Part shown: in pieces, positions 49,828-64,000 of the stretch | Layout: every line of letters begins with the position of its first letter | Position numbering within the stretch: position 1 is the stretch's first letter | Assembly: GCF_046630445.1 (NCBI RefSeq) | Contig: NC_092337.1 | Coordinates: forward strand, 188,734,501-188,798,500 | Source: Rutidosis leptorrhynchoides | Taxonomy: Eukaryota; Streptophyta; Magnoliopsida; Asterales; Asteraceae | Direction: 5' to 3' | DNA length: 64,000 nt | Translations under genes and position numbers: made by a program | Notes under the pieces: model-generated | Told to the model about the DNA's origin: nothing | Databases searched by the model: none | What the model saw: only the letters and a program-made list of their open reading frames with translations

Positions 49828-49842
49828 AAGTGTGGGAATATT
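49828..49842 (+). other. Polypurine tract of Athila-2
   Basis: aagtgtgggaatatt immediately before the TG of the 3' LTR. Confidence 0.78.
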
Positions 49843-51906
<2,064 letters not shown>

Positions 51907-51942
51907 AGTATTTTTGGCACCGATGCCGGGGAACGAAATACT
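51907..51942 (+). other. Hinge: primer-site sequence between the two facing LTRs
   Basis: Contains tggcaccgatgccgggga (51915-51932), the tRNA-Asp primer site in plus orientation, as would follow a 5' LTR. The inverted symmetry of the LTRs extends 8 bases into it on each side (agtattt on the left, aaatact on the right), leaving a central loop of about 22 bases. Confidence 0.9.
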
Positions 51943-54015
<2,073 letters not shown>

Positions 54016-54020
54016 ATCTT
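54016..54020. repeat. Target-site duplication of Athila-2, right copy (atctt)
   Basis: Matches 34751-34755; C's LTR resumes right after it. Confidence 0.88.
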
Positions 54021-56469
54021 CATCATCGTTCATCAAGGTAAAAACCCTAGATCCAAAACTTTTAAATCTTACTTTCAATTCATTTTTTCATAATTACATG
54101 CATGATCTTAACACCTATATTGTTCATGTAAAAAAAAATATATACATATACATACATACCTACGGCCTAGATAAAAAAAATTTGTTTAGATCTTAAAAAC
54201 TTTAAGGATTCACTAAGATTATGTTAGGGTAGTTATAATTGGAAAGTAGATACACATTACATATATATATTGACTATTAAAAAATAAAATATATATACAC
54301 AATTACATATATATATAAAAAAATATAAAATTTATATATATATATATATACATATATACGTTATACATATATATACATAAACATTAAATATTAAAACCCT
54401 AATTAAACCTAACCCTAATTTATTAAACCCTAATAAAACCCTGATACATTAATTAAAAACCCTAATCATTTATTTATTACTAAACCCTAATATTAAATAC
54501 TACTTTAATTAACTAAAACCCTAATACTACTATATAGCACTTATACACTTATATTATTACTAACACATATAATATACTACTACTTATATTATATTATACG
54601 ATTACCATAGTCATTCACGATAGCATGAAATTACTTGAACATTGACGTTGCTTAAGGCCTAGGGCGATCCTTGGTACCACTATGGGACGCTTGTGGATTA
54701 CGAATGCCAAACTTAGATTTTGGTCAAGAAATCCTGGGCCAACCGGTAACAATTGGTCATTCTAGTGACTCGGCGGTGGCATAGATGTTTGGGTATGGTC
54801 CACAATATCAACCCGACTATAGTAATCATACACCTAGTTATCTTCACACTTAATAGATGGTAGACTTATTAAGGACAACTCACTAGTGTTCGACACTAAC
54901 TTACTAAAAGTGGAAACTACTAAAAATGAAAACTTGCTAAAAGTAGAAACTTACTAGGAATGAAAACTTAGTAAAACGAACTACACTTGTATACTTAAGC
55001 TTAAACTTGGGCAAACACTTAACTACTCTTAAATGTCATTAGGTTGACTTTCTGCTCATCCATCTAAACTTTTTATTCCGAGGAATAACAATCTCTCTCT
55101 ACTTACTAAGGTGAATTTCATAGCCCCAATTTATATTGTGCACAACTTATTTAACTTATTGGGGTGAGACACATGCTACTTTTACTATTTACAATTTAGA
55201 CACAAGTACCAACTGTTAAACTATGCTATACCTGGCTATGTCTGACAAAGTCCCTACAGTGATATTTTTAATTGCTCGTTAAATGCATTCTTAATTATTG
55301 GGGTTAGGCCTATCGGGAGTAACGTCCCCGATACATTTGACTAAGTCTTTGTATTACTTAATAATGAAATTAAACCGACAAGTATAGACACAACTTGTCA
55401 TTGGGTCAAACTTTGAACGTTTAGTCTAAATATCACGAATTGGCATAACTTTTTGATCCCTGAGAGATCAACTTTATAAACTAAATCGTGTGGTCTAAAA
55501 CAAAGGTCAAACATATTTGTTAAACCTATGAACTTCACTCAACCTTTTTGGTTGACACTTTAGCATGTTTTGTCTCAAGTGCCGATTGATCAAACTTACT
55601 TATTTAGTGCTTATGTGATGCTACTTGGACTTAGGATCAAGAGATATTGCATTTATTATTCTTGCATTTGATACAATTACTTTATTGAAATTTTCATTAT
55701 TGTAACGACATTTCATTTTCCGCTGCGTACTCAATAAAGTTTGATTTTATCATATTGTATTGTTCTCGTATTATAGTATGTTGGTTTATTTGATATTAAG
55801 TCACATTTCACCCAGGCCCTAACTGGGGGTGTGATAAGGTGAGGGTGTGAGATGGTGGTGGTGGCCGTGGGTATGGTGGGGGGACAAGGGGACACCTTTT
55901 TGGTTAATGGTTGTCTAAAGTTGGTGCTTATGTTAGGATCCCATGCAACATTAAGGATAATGGTTAACAAAAATGCTAGTATGTTCCCTCTAATAAATGG
56001 ACATTTGTCTTTCATTTATATGGGTCACTAACTTATTAATATTGGGCTAATTAAATAGTCTACTAGCTAGTGTAAGGTGGGTTAAAGTCCAACAAGGTAG
56101 AAAGTCTAAAAAGATCAACTAGTGTGCTCTAGTAAATTACTAAGCGTAATTAAGCATCCAAAAACCAAAGTAATTGTTATTATAAAATAACAATTAGTAT
56201 TTCGTAGTCATAATATTCTGATTATGACCAAAGTTAAACGTGTACACAGTACATAGTTCGTTCTAAACGTCAAGTGACACAAATGGTCATAAAGGCTTCC
56301 GGGGATTAAGTTAAGTAACATACGCACTTAAAGGCACGTTTTAACATATAAACGAAAGTAATCCACACGTAGTAAGATCCCAAAGTATAATATAGCTCAG
56401 TACGCACAATTACGCAGTTTCGTGAAAGCACAAAGCACAAAAGCAAGTCAAAAAAGTCGGGTCGTTACA
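54021..56469 (+). repeat. Element C 3' LTR, second part
   Basis: Continues the LTR broken at 34755 and ends GGGTCGTTACA, the mirror of its TATAATGACCC start. About 3.2 kb in all. Contains runs of aaccctaat (54390-54530), and near 55530 a phrase resembling B's U5 (cctatgaacttcactcaacc). No gene seen. Confidence 0.78.
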
Positions 56470-58363
56470 CTTCATGGCAGGGATGAAATTGTGTTTTTAA
56501 TATGTAGCCAACGGGGGTCGAACTCCTGACCTCCCCTAAAGGAGACAGGCCACCAACCGCTGGACCACATCACAACATTCATTGAGTGTAATGTTGCCAC
56601 CCAGTATAGTCGAACTCCTGACATCTCATGCCACTACAAGCTGACAACTAAATGTTTTTTTGATTTCTTTATGCTTCAATTCTTTTATCTCCAAACTAAA
56701 AATCCAAGTGTAAGATTTTTAAATTGAAAGGCCACCTTTTCATCTTCTTCCGTTAAACCCCCCGAAACCTTTTTTCTTTCTCATGAATCTATACATTATA
56801 TAAAATGCGTGATGATAATCATACGTGTCAACTCCTAATTAATTCCTACCCGTGTCAACTCATCTTTTAATCCTGCCACATGTCAGTCTAGCACTTATTT
56901 CCATATATTAATTGAATTATTAGATTTCTCAATTTAATTTAATATATAGATTTCATTACCTAAAATTTAATATTATATTAATATTAATATAAACATTTGT
57001 TATAGTTATATATTAATATTAATATTATATTATTATTATAAAATTATTTAAACGATCATAAATAATACGTAGTATTGTTTTAAATGATACATTAAATTAA
57101 TTTAATATAAATATTGATAATATTTATCTATAAAAATGATCATATATTGAAAAACATATAAAATCTCTACTATACATAATAAGAAACACAAAATATAGTC
57201 ATCACAAATTTTAAACAAAATCCTAGCCATGCATTACTTATTAATCGTCGAACATACACCGTTAGATCAACGTATCAAAACATAATGAACTCATTAGAAC
57301 AAAAATTACATGTTTAGGACCTTATTACCCTTAAACTTAGAAAAAGGGGCGGGGGATAATTCAAAGAATAGGGGTCCGTTGAGCTTTCATCAAATAACCT
57401 AAAAAAAATTGGACGCCACACATACAATCCATCGATGCTCTGCCATGCTCATCCAAAATCAACTAAAATTTGGATCAAATTTCACAGGATATGATCTACT
57501 AACCCTACGTATCGTTACTATGATAGTAGTATAGATTAGATTTCAGCCCTAATTGTTTATGCATCTTCATAAATAAGGGTCGCAGCAACATCTAGTTAAT
57601 TCATGACGACAGGTTAACAAAAACCACAATGCCCTAATCAAATCGTGGTATGTATGCATTTACATAAACCAATTTTGCCCTTATTTTATCGCCCGTATAA
57701 TTAAATCATGTTCGTATCTGTAAGTTTTTGTTATTCTATTAGCCATTAATGTCACAACCATATATATAAAATGTTTTTTTGATGATTTAACTGTATAAAT
57801 GAAAAAATTAAGCTGATTTTCTTAAAGATTATATACGTTTAACCTTACTAGATGATATGTTTTTTTATCCATTTACAGGTATCTGATTTTGTTAACTGCT
57901 GATTGTGCTATGCTATACAGTTTTGTTATAACATCTACTTTTAAACATTTTTGAAGATTTATTTGGCTTTGTTAAACACTTATATGTTTAATACAAAGTA
58001 TCATTGACATCCACCAGTTCATCTGCAACATACTGCTAGCCCATACAGTTTTTGTAAAATGGCCTGATTCTATGATTGTCCTGTGCATATTGCTTATTGT
58101 GAATTGCTAAAAGCGAATAACAATATGATCATATTGTCATAATATGTTCCAATTTCATGTCATTTATGTTTATTTTTTAGGAGAAATCATTCATGAATAG
58201 AACTTAATCCTACAATATTGGTTTTTATTTTTAATTCCGAATTAATTCACTAATTCATCTTGATCCTAAAGTCATATTAATTTGATTAATTAAATTAGAT
58301 ACAATTGAGTGTAGGAACATAACTAAAATGGTCATACTATGTTACACTTACATGTCCTGTTGG
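56470..58363. other. Unassigned AT-rich sequence between C and D
   Basis: Starts with tRNA-like sequence (56506-56645). The rest has no ORF I trust. A TATA-like ataaataagg at about 57571 could be the promoter of a diverged LTR. It may be the insertion site of C or a fragment of another element. Confidence 0.4.
56506..56645 (-). other. Two tRNA-like blocks, possible SINE
   Basis: Minus strand 56570-56506 has tggtccagcggttggtgg (good A-box) and 35 bases later caggagttcgaccccc (good B-box), a strong tRNA-like promoter. A second B-box-like run (caggagttcgactat) lies at about 56625-56605. No SINE tail or duplication identified. Confidence 0.5.
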
Positions 58364-60361
58364 ACGATAGTCGATACACAACCTGAATGTACCATCTTTC
58401 TTCTTGACAAACAAAACAGGAGCTCCCCACGGTGATGTGCTTGGTCGAATGAAACCACGCTCTAAAAGTTCTTGTAATTGGCTTTGTAGTTCTTTCATCT
58501 CGCTGGGTGCGAGTCTGTAAGGAGCACGAGCTATTGGTGCAGCTCCTGGTACAAGATCTATTTGAAATTCAACGGATCGATGTGGGGGTAATCCCGGTAA
58601 TTCTTTCGAAAATACATCAGGAAATTCTTTTGCGACGGGAACATCATTGATGCTCTTTTCTTCAGTTTGTACTTTCTCGACGTGTGCTAGAACAGCATAG
58701 CAACCTTTTCTTATTAGTTTTTGTGCCTTCAAATTACTAATAAGATGTAGCTTCGTGTTGCCCTTTTCTCCGTACACCATTAAGGGTTTTCCTTTTTCTC
58801 GTATAATGCGAATTGCATTTTTGTAACAAACGATCTCCGCTTTCACTTCTTTCAACCAGTCCATACCGATTATCACATCAAAACTCCCTAACTCTACTGG
58901 TATCAAATCAATCTTAAATGTTTCGCTAACCAGTTTAATTTCTCGATTCCGACATATATTATCTGCTGAAATTAATTTACCATTTGCTAATTCGAGTAAA
59001 AATTTACTATCCAAAGGCGTCAATGGACAACTTAATTTAGCACAAAAATCTCTACTCATATAGCTTCTATCCACACCCGAATCAAATAAAACGTAAGCAG
59101 ATTTATTGTCAATAAGAAACGTACCCGTAACAAGCTCCGGGTCTTCCTGTGCCTCTGCCGCATTAATATTGAAAACTCTTCCACGGCCTTGTCCATTCGT
59201 GTTCTCCTGGTTCGGGCAATTTCTAATAATGTGGCCCGGTTTTCCACATTTATAACAAACTACATTGGCATAACTTGCTCCGACACTACTTGCTCCGCCA
59301 TTACTCGTTCCGACACCATTTGTTCCTTTCGTTCTATTAACCCCTGGTCCGTAGACCTCACACTTCGCCGCGCTATGACCATTTCTTTTACACTTGTTGC
59401 AAAATTTGGTGCAGAACCCCGAGTGATTCTTTTCACACCTTTGGCATAGCTGCTTCTGATTGTTGTTGTTGTTGCGGTTATTATTGTTGTTGGGATGATT
59501 GTTGTAGTTGTTGTTGTTGTTGTTGTTGGGCCATTTGTTGTAGTTGCGATTGATGTTGCGATTGTTGGGATAATTGTTGCGATTATTGTTGTAATTGCTG
59601 TTGTTGTTGTATTGGTGATTCTTATCACCGTTTTCCTCCCACTTTCTTTTGACTTGCTTCACATTGGCCTCTTCAGCAGTCTGTTCTTTAATTCTTTCTT
59701 CAATTTGGTTCACGAGTTTGTGAGCCATTCTACATGCCTGTTGTATGGAGGCGGGCTCGTGTGAACTTATATCTTCTTGGATTCTTTCCGGTAATCCTTT
59801 CACAAACGCGTCGATCTTCTCTTCCTCATCTTCGAATGCTCCCGGACACAATAGGCACAATTCTGTGAATCGTCTTTCGTACGTGGTAATATCAAATCCT
59901 TGGGTTCGTAACCCTCTAAGTTCTGTCTTGAGCTTATTGACCTCGGTTCTGGGACGGTACTTCTCGTTCATCAAGTGCTTGAATGCTGACCACGGTAGTG
60001 CGTACGCATCGTCTTGTCCCACTTGCTCTAGATAGGTATTCCACCATGTTAACGCAGAACCTGTGAAGGTATGTGTAGCGTACTTTACTTTGTCCTCTTC
60101 AGTACACTTACTTATGGCAAACACCGATTCGACCTTCTCGGTCCACCGTTTCAATCCGATCGGTCCTTCGGTTCCATCAAATTCTAAAGGTTTGCAGGCA
60201 GTGAATTCTTTGTAGGTGCATCCTACACGATTTCCTGTACTGCTAGATCCAAGGTTATTGTTGGTATGTAGCGCAGCCTGTACTGCGGCTATGTTTGAAG
60301 CTAGAAAAGTACGGAATTCCTCTTCATTCATATTCACGGTGTGTCGAGTAGTCGGTGCCAT
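58337..60361 (-). pseudogene. gag-pol: Element D Gag-protease with truncated RT
   Basis: Start placed at the ATG opening MAPTTRHT (60361); the frame is open 12 codons further up but MAPTTR is the usual chromovirus opening. Gag domain in the first 230 residues ([28 protein letters not shown]), Asn-rich linker (about 240-300), one degenerate knuckle ([12 protein letters not shown], about 304) and two full ones ([14 protein letters not shown] about 320, [14 protein letters not shown] about 367). Protease near 425 has DSGV where DSGA is usual. RT begins ([19 protein letters not shown]) but pol stops after CIDYR at about 58364, then nine foreign codons to a stop. No internal stop before that, so the truncation may be its main lesion. 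Confidence 0.9.
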
Positions 60362-60702
60362 TTCCTTCAAAATAGTTAAATGGAACAAGTTAATCATACA
60401 GAATATTAAGAGTAGTTAATAGTATTTCGTAGCATAATATGAACTCATTTATAAAAGCTTTTTCTTCATATTAGCGTTTTATAAGTTTAAATTCGGGTAG
60501 TACCTACCCGTTAAGTTCATACTTAGTAGCTAATATACAATTCAACTACTACAATTCTATATGAAAAACTGATTATAATAATATTTCGCGTTCAAACTTT
60601 TATACAATATTTTACAAACTTACAATACCGCTTATTTTACATAAAGCATGAAATATAGCACACAATAACTTTGATACAAGATAGTTGTGAAGATAATTCT
60701 AG
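60362..60702 (-). other. Spacer between F-box-like ORF and gag, element D
   Basis: Non-coding. Contains ggtagtacctacccg (plus strand 60496-60510), also present in altered form in element A near 20860. Confidence 0.6.
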
Positions 60703-61386
60703 CTAGTACACAAGTCGTTCAGCAAAGGCAATAAAGACACGTAATTCATACGTCCAGAAACAAGTCATGCATTCTGGTTTTACTAGGACTACTTCCCATC
60801 CTTGGTCTTGTGCAACATAACCGTTATGGCCGTTGATAAGACAGCGTGTTGTAACGTCGTCAAAGGGACGAGGGTTACGTAATGTCCAACAGTCCCGTAA
60901 TAATCTAAAAACCTCATTTCTTACCCCAATTACCGACTCCGTCACTTGTGGAAACGTTTTGTTTAATAGTTGTAGCCCGATGTTCTTGTTCTCACTTTGG
61001 TGAGAAGCGAACATTACTAATCCGTAAGCATAACATGCTTCTTTATGTTGCATGTTAGCCGCTTTTTCTAAATCACGAAGTCCAATATTCGGATATATTG
61101 AGTCAAAATAATTTCTTAACCCGTTGCGTAAAATAGCATTTGGGTTCCCCGCAATATATGCGTCAAAGTAAACACATCGTAACTTATGGGTTTCCCAATG
61201 TGATATCCCCCATCTTTTAAACGAAAGTCTCTTATAAACCAAGACATTCTTGGAACGTTCTTCGAATGTCTTACAAACTGATCTCGCCTTAAATAGTTGT
61301 GCCGAGGAATTCTGGCCGACTCTAGACAAGATTTCATCAATCATGTCTCCGGGTAGGTCTCTTAAAATATTGGGTTGTCTATCCAT
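60703..61386 (-). CDS. F-box-like protein encoded within retroelement D (227 residues)
   Basis: Intact ORF between the acidic ORF and gag. Residues about 6-50 fit an F-box (LRDLPGDMIDEILSRV, then LFKARSVCKTFEE), the domain that binds SKP1 in SCF ubiquitin ligases. Residues about 95-155 (NYFDSIYPNIGLRDLEKAAN, then KEACYAYGLVMFA) resemble the Sel1/TPR-like repeat that follows the F-box in plant proteins of the At1g67623/At2g35280 type. This is recognition from memory, not a search. The C-terminus has Cys and Trp residues (CMTCFWTY). A good splice-acceptor-like tract (tctattttacag, ending at 61401) lies 15 bases upstream of the ATG. It is read in the same direction as gag, inside the LTR-bounded element, so it is cargo of the element. 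It may direct a host or particle protein to degradation. Confidence 0.75.
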   Translation of the reverse strand: MDRQPNILRDLPGDMIDEILSRVGQNSSAQLFKARSVCKTFEERSKNVLVYKRLSFKRWGISHWETHKLRCVYFDAYIAGNPNAILRNGLRNYFDSIYPNIGLRDLEKAANMQHKEACYAYGLVMFASHQSENKNIGLQLLNKTFPQVTESVIGVRNEVFRLLRDCWTLRNPRPFDDVTTRCLINGHNGYVAQDQGWEVVLVKPECMTCFWTYELRVFIAFAERLVY

Positions 61387-61522
61387 TTTGTGTTTTTAAA
61401 CTGTAAAATAGACAAGAGTTAGATTCATAAAAAAATACTTATTAATACAAGCAATTTTTACATATATCATAAAGCATACGAACACTATATTACATATATT
61501 ACACCACACGAATACAACTATC

Positions 61523-62137
61523 TTATTCCGACTCGCTCGTTTCTTCTTCTTCGGTTTTGGTTCGTTTTTCCAAGTTTCTAGGGATATATGATGTTCCCCT
61601 AATACGAGCCGTCGTTGTCCACATTGGTTTAGAAAAACCTGGTGGTATAGAGGTTCTCGGGTCATTGTTACAATTTAAGGACTTCGGGCGTTGACGATAC
61701 ATATAAAGTTCATCGGGGTTGGAATTAGATTTCTCTATTTTTATGCCCTTTCCCTTATTATTTTCTTTTGCCTTTTTAAATTCAGTTGGGGTAATTTCTA
61801 TAACATCATCGGAATTCTCGTCGGAATCCGATTCATCGGAGAATTGGTAATCCTCCCAATATTTTGCTTCCTTGGCGGAAACACCATTGACCATAATTAA
61901 CCTTGGTCGGTTGGTTGAGGATTTTCTTTTACTTAAACGTTTTATTATTTCCCCCACCGGTTCTATTTCTTCATTCGGTTCCGATTCTTCTTCCGGTTCC
62001 GATTCTTCTTCCGGTTCCGACTCTTCTTCCGGTTCCTCTTCGGGAACTTGTGAATCAGTCCACGAATCATTCCAATTTACATTTGACTCTTCATTATTAT
62101 TAGGTGAGTCAATGGGACTTGTTCTAGAGGTAGACAT
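61523..62137 (-). CDS. Element D acidic accessory ORF (204 residues)
   Basis: First ORF after the leader. N-terminal third has three tandem copies of an EEESEP unit (about 34-55), then a basic stretch (IIKRLSKRKSS), another acidic Ser/Asp run (SDESDSDENSDD) and a C-terminal part with RTSIPPGFSKPMWTT. Highly charged and probably disordered. It ends 136 bases before the F-box-like ORF. Preceded by a gatag that could be a splice acceptor. No family recognised; acidic repeats of this type often bind basic partners such as histones, which is only inference. Confidence 0.6.
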   Translation of the reverse strand: MSTSRTSPIDSPNNNEESNVNWNDSWTDSQVPEEEPEEESEPEEESEPEEESEPNEEIEPVGEIIKRLSKRKSSTNRPRLIMVNGVSAKEAKYWEDYQFSDESDSDENSDDVIEITPTEFKKAKENNKGKGIKIEKSNSNPDELYMYRQRPKSLNCNNDPRTSIPPGFSKPMWTTTARIRGTSYIPRNLEKRTKTEEEETSESE

Positions 62138-62332
62138 CTATCACATAATATCAAACGCGTTAAGAGATTAATATATCACATAATATTCACATGTTAAAAA
62201 TATATAGTTTCCAACAAAATTTGTTAAGCAATCATTTTTCAAGTAAACACGGTCGAAGTCCAGACTCACTAATGCATCCTAACAAACTCGATAAGACACA
62301 CTAATGAAAAATTCTGGTTCTCTAAGACCAAC
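62138..62332 (-). other. Element D leader
   Basis: Non-coding; 62240-62332 matches the leader of element A. Confidence 0.65.
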
Positions 62333-62344
62333 GCTCGGATACCA
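62333..62344 (-). other. Primer binding site of element D, initiator tRNA-Met
   Basis: Minus strand tggtatccgagc, one mismatch to tggtatcagagc, two bases from the LTR edge. Confidence 0.8.
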
Positions 62345-62346
62345 AC

Positions 62347-64000
62347 TGAAATGTCCCGTTCTTATTGATTAAAAACGTTCCATATTAATTGATTTCGTTG
62401 CGAGGTTTTGACCTCTATATGAGACGTTTTTCAAAGACTGCATTCATTTTTAAAACAAACCATAACCTTTATTTCATAAATAAAGGTTTAAAAAGCTTTA
62501 CGTAGATTATCAAATAATGATAATCTAAAATATCCTGTTTACACACGACCATTACATAATGGTTTACAATACAAATATGTTACATCGAAATCAGTTTCTT
62601 GAATGCAGTTTTTACACAATATCATACAAACATGGACTCCAAATCTTGTCCTTATTTTAGTATGCAACAGCGGAAGCTCTTAATATTCACCTGAGAATAA
62701 ACATGCTTTAAACGTCAACAAAAATGTTGGTGAGTTATAGGTTTAACCTATATATATCAAATCGTAACAATAGACCACAAGATTTCATATTTCAATACAC
62801 ATCCCATACATAGAGATAAAAATCATTCATATGGTGAACACCTGGTAACCGACATTAACAAGATGCATATATAAGAATATCCCCATCATTCCGGGACACC
62901 CTTCGGATATGATATAAATTTCAAAGTACTAAAGCATCCGGTACTTTGGATGGGGTTTGTTAGGCCCAATAGATCTATCTTTAGGATTCGCGTCAATTAG
63001 GGTGTCTGTTCCCTAATTCTTAGATTACCAGACTTAATAAAAAGGGGCATATTCGATTTCGATAATTCAACCATAGAATGTAGTTTCACGTACTTGTGTC
63101 TATTTTGTAAATCATTTATAAAACCTGCATGTATTCTCATCCCAAAAATATTAGATTTTAAAAGTGGGACTATAACTCACTTTCACAGATTTTTACTTCG
63201 TCGGGAAGTAAGACTTGGCCACTGGTTGATTCACGAACCTATAACAATATATACATATATATCAAAGTATGTTCAAAATATATTTACAACACTTTTAATA
63301 TATTTTGATGTTTTAAGTTTATTAAGTCAGCTGTCCTCGTTAGTAACCTACAACTAGTTGTCCACAGTTAGATGCACAGAAATAAATCGATAAATATTAT
63401 CTTGAATCAATCCACGACCCAGTGTATACGTATCTCAGTATTGATCACAACTCAAACTATATATATTTTGGAATCAACCTCAACCCTGTATAGCTAACTC
63501 CAACATTCACATATAGAGTGTCTATGGTTGTTCCGAAATATATATAGATGTGTCGACATGATAGGTCGAAACATTGTATACGTGTCTATGGTATCTCAAG
63601 ATTACATAATATACAATACAAGTTGATTAAGTTATGGTTGGAATAGATTTGTTACCAATTTTCACGTAGCTAAAATGAGAAAAATTATCCAATCTTGTTT
63701 TACCCATAACTTCTTCATTTTAAATCCGTTTTGAGTGAATCAAATTGCTATGGTTTCATATTGAACTCTATTTTATGAATCTAAACAGAAAATTATAGGT
63801 TTATAGTCGGAAAAATAAGTTACAAGTCGTTTTTGTAAAGGTAGTCATTTCAGTCGAAAGAACGACGTCTAGATGACCATTTTAGAAAACATACTTCCAC
63901 TTTGAGTTTAATCATAATTTTTGGATATAGTTTCATGTTCATAATAAAAATCATTTTCTCAGAATAACAACTTTAAAATCAAAGTTTATCATAGTTTTTA
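62347..64000 (-). repeat. Element D 5' LTR, U5-side part
   Basis: On the minus strand ends CGGGACATTTCA at 62347. Shares with element A's LTR the phrases gacctctatatgag and ctggtaaccgacattaacaagatgc, and with A's internal region 20165-20440. Extends beyond the right edge. No gene seen. Confidence 0.82.

Larger units (their letters stand above)
47733..49842 (+). other. Athila-2 3' non-coding region
   Basis: Matches Athila-1 13264-15335. Holds polypurine-like motifs at 48207 and 48555, a small sense ORF and the antisense ORF. Confidence 0.75.
58337..64000 (-). mobile_element. Element D, minus-strand chromovirus-like element with accessory ORFs, partial
   Basis: Minus-strand order: 5' LTR (right edge beyond the window, ends 62347), initiator-Met primer site, acidic ORF, F-box-like ORF, gag-protease, truncated in RT at 58364. 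LTR and leader are related to element A's. Its 3' part is missing, replaced by unassigned sequence. Confidence 0.85.

Noticed and set aside
59495..59764. Plus-strand Val-rich ORF
   Set aside because: Shadow of the Asn-rich linker of D's gag on the other strand.

Overview
This window is a block of nested LTR retrotransposons from a plant nuclear genome. I recognise no ordinary host gene in it. The primer sites (tRNA-Asp and initiator tRNA-Met), Athila-type and chromovirus (Tekay/Del-like) Ty3/gypsy proteins, very AT-rich spacers and an F-box ORF of a plant-specific type all point to a eudicot. The LTR style suggests the daisy family (Asteraceae), which is inference only.

Layout, left to right. 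(1) Element A, minus strand: its 5' LTR is at 22094-26132, its internal region at 18235-22093, and its 3' LTR is split between 17324-18234 and 1-1424 and runs off the left edge. A has no gag or pol, only one 183-residue accessory ORF. (2) Athila-1, plus strand, 1425-17323, sits in A's 3' LTR with a 5-bp target duplication (atacc). The unfilled site survives in A's 5' LTR near 25191. It carries gag-protease, a broken pol with the integrase deleted, a 138-residue zinc-knuckle ORF, an intron-containing env-position gene and a 3' region with an antisense ORF. (3) B, 26133-30725, is a plus-strand LTR-like block related to A's LTR. It ends exactly against (4) C, a plus-strand chromovirus remnant (30726-33973: protease to chromodomain) with a 3.2-kb 3' LTR at 34010-34755 plus 54021-56469. 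(5) Athila-2, 34756-54015, is inserted in C's LTR with target duplication atctt. It has the usual LTR-internal-LTR, then a primer-binding-site hinge, then a third LTR in inverted orientation. (6) 56470-58363 is mostly unassigned and starts with tRNA-like sequence. (7) Element D, minus strand, 58337 to beyond 64000: 5' LTR, initiator-Met primer site, an acidic ORF, an intact F-box-like ORF, then gag-protease truncated at the start of RT.

In a working element, gag builds the particle, and protease, RT/RNase H and integrase copy and insert the element. Here every gag-pol has stops, shifts or deletions, so no copy looks autonomous. The accessory genes are better preserved: the zinc-knuckle ORF in both Athila copies, the A ORF, and D's acidic and F-box ORFs.

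The strongest unexplained signals are: paired perfect palindromes at three equivalent places in each Athila copy, with a different core in each copy but the same core within a copy; the three-LTR structure with an inverted terminal LTR; the F-box and acidic ORFs upstream of gag in D; and the spliced zinc-knuckle ORF between pol and env.
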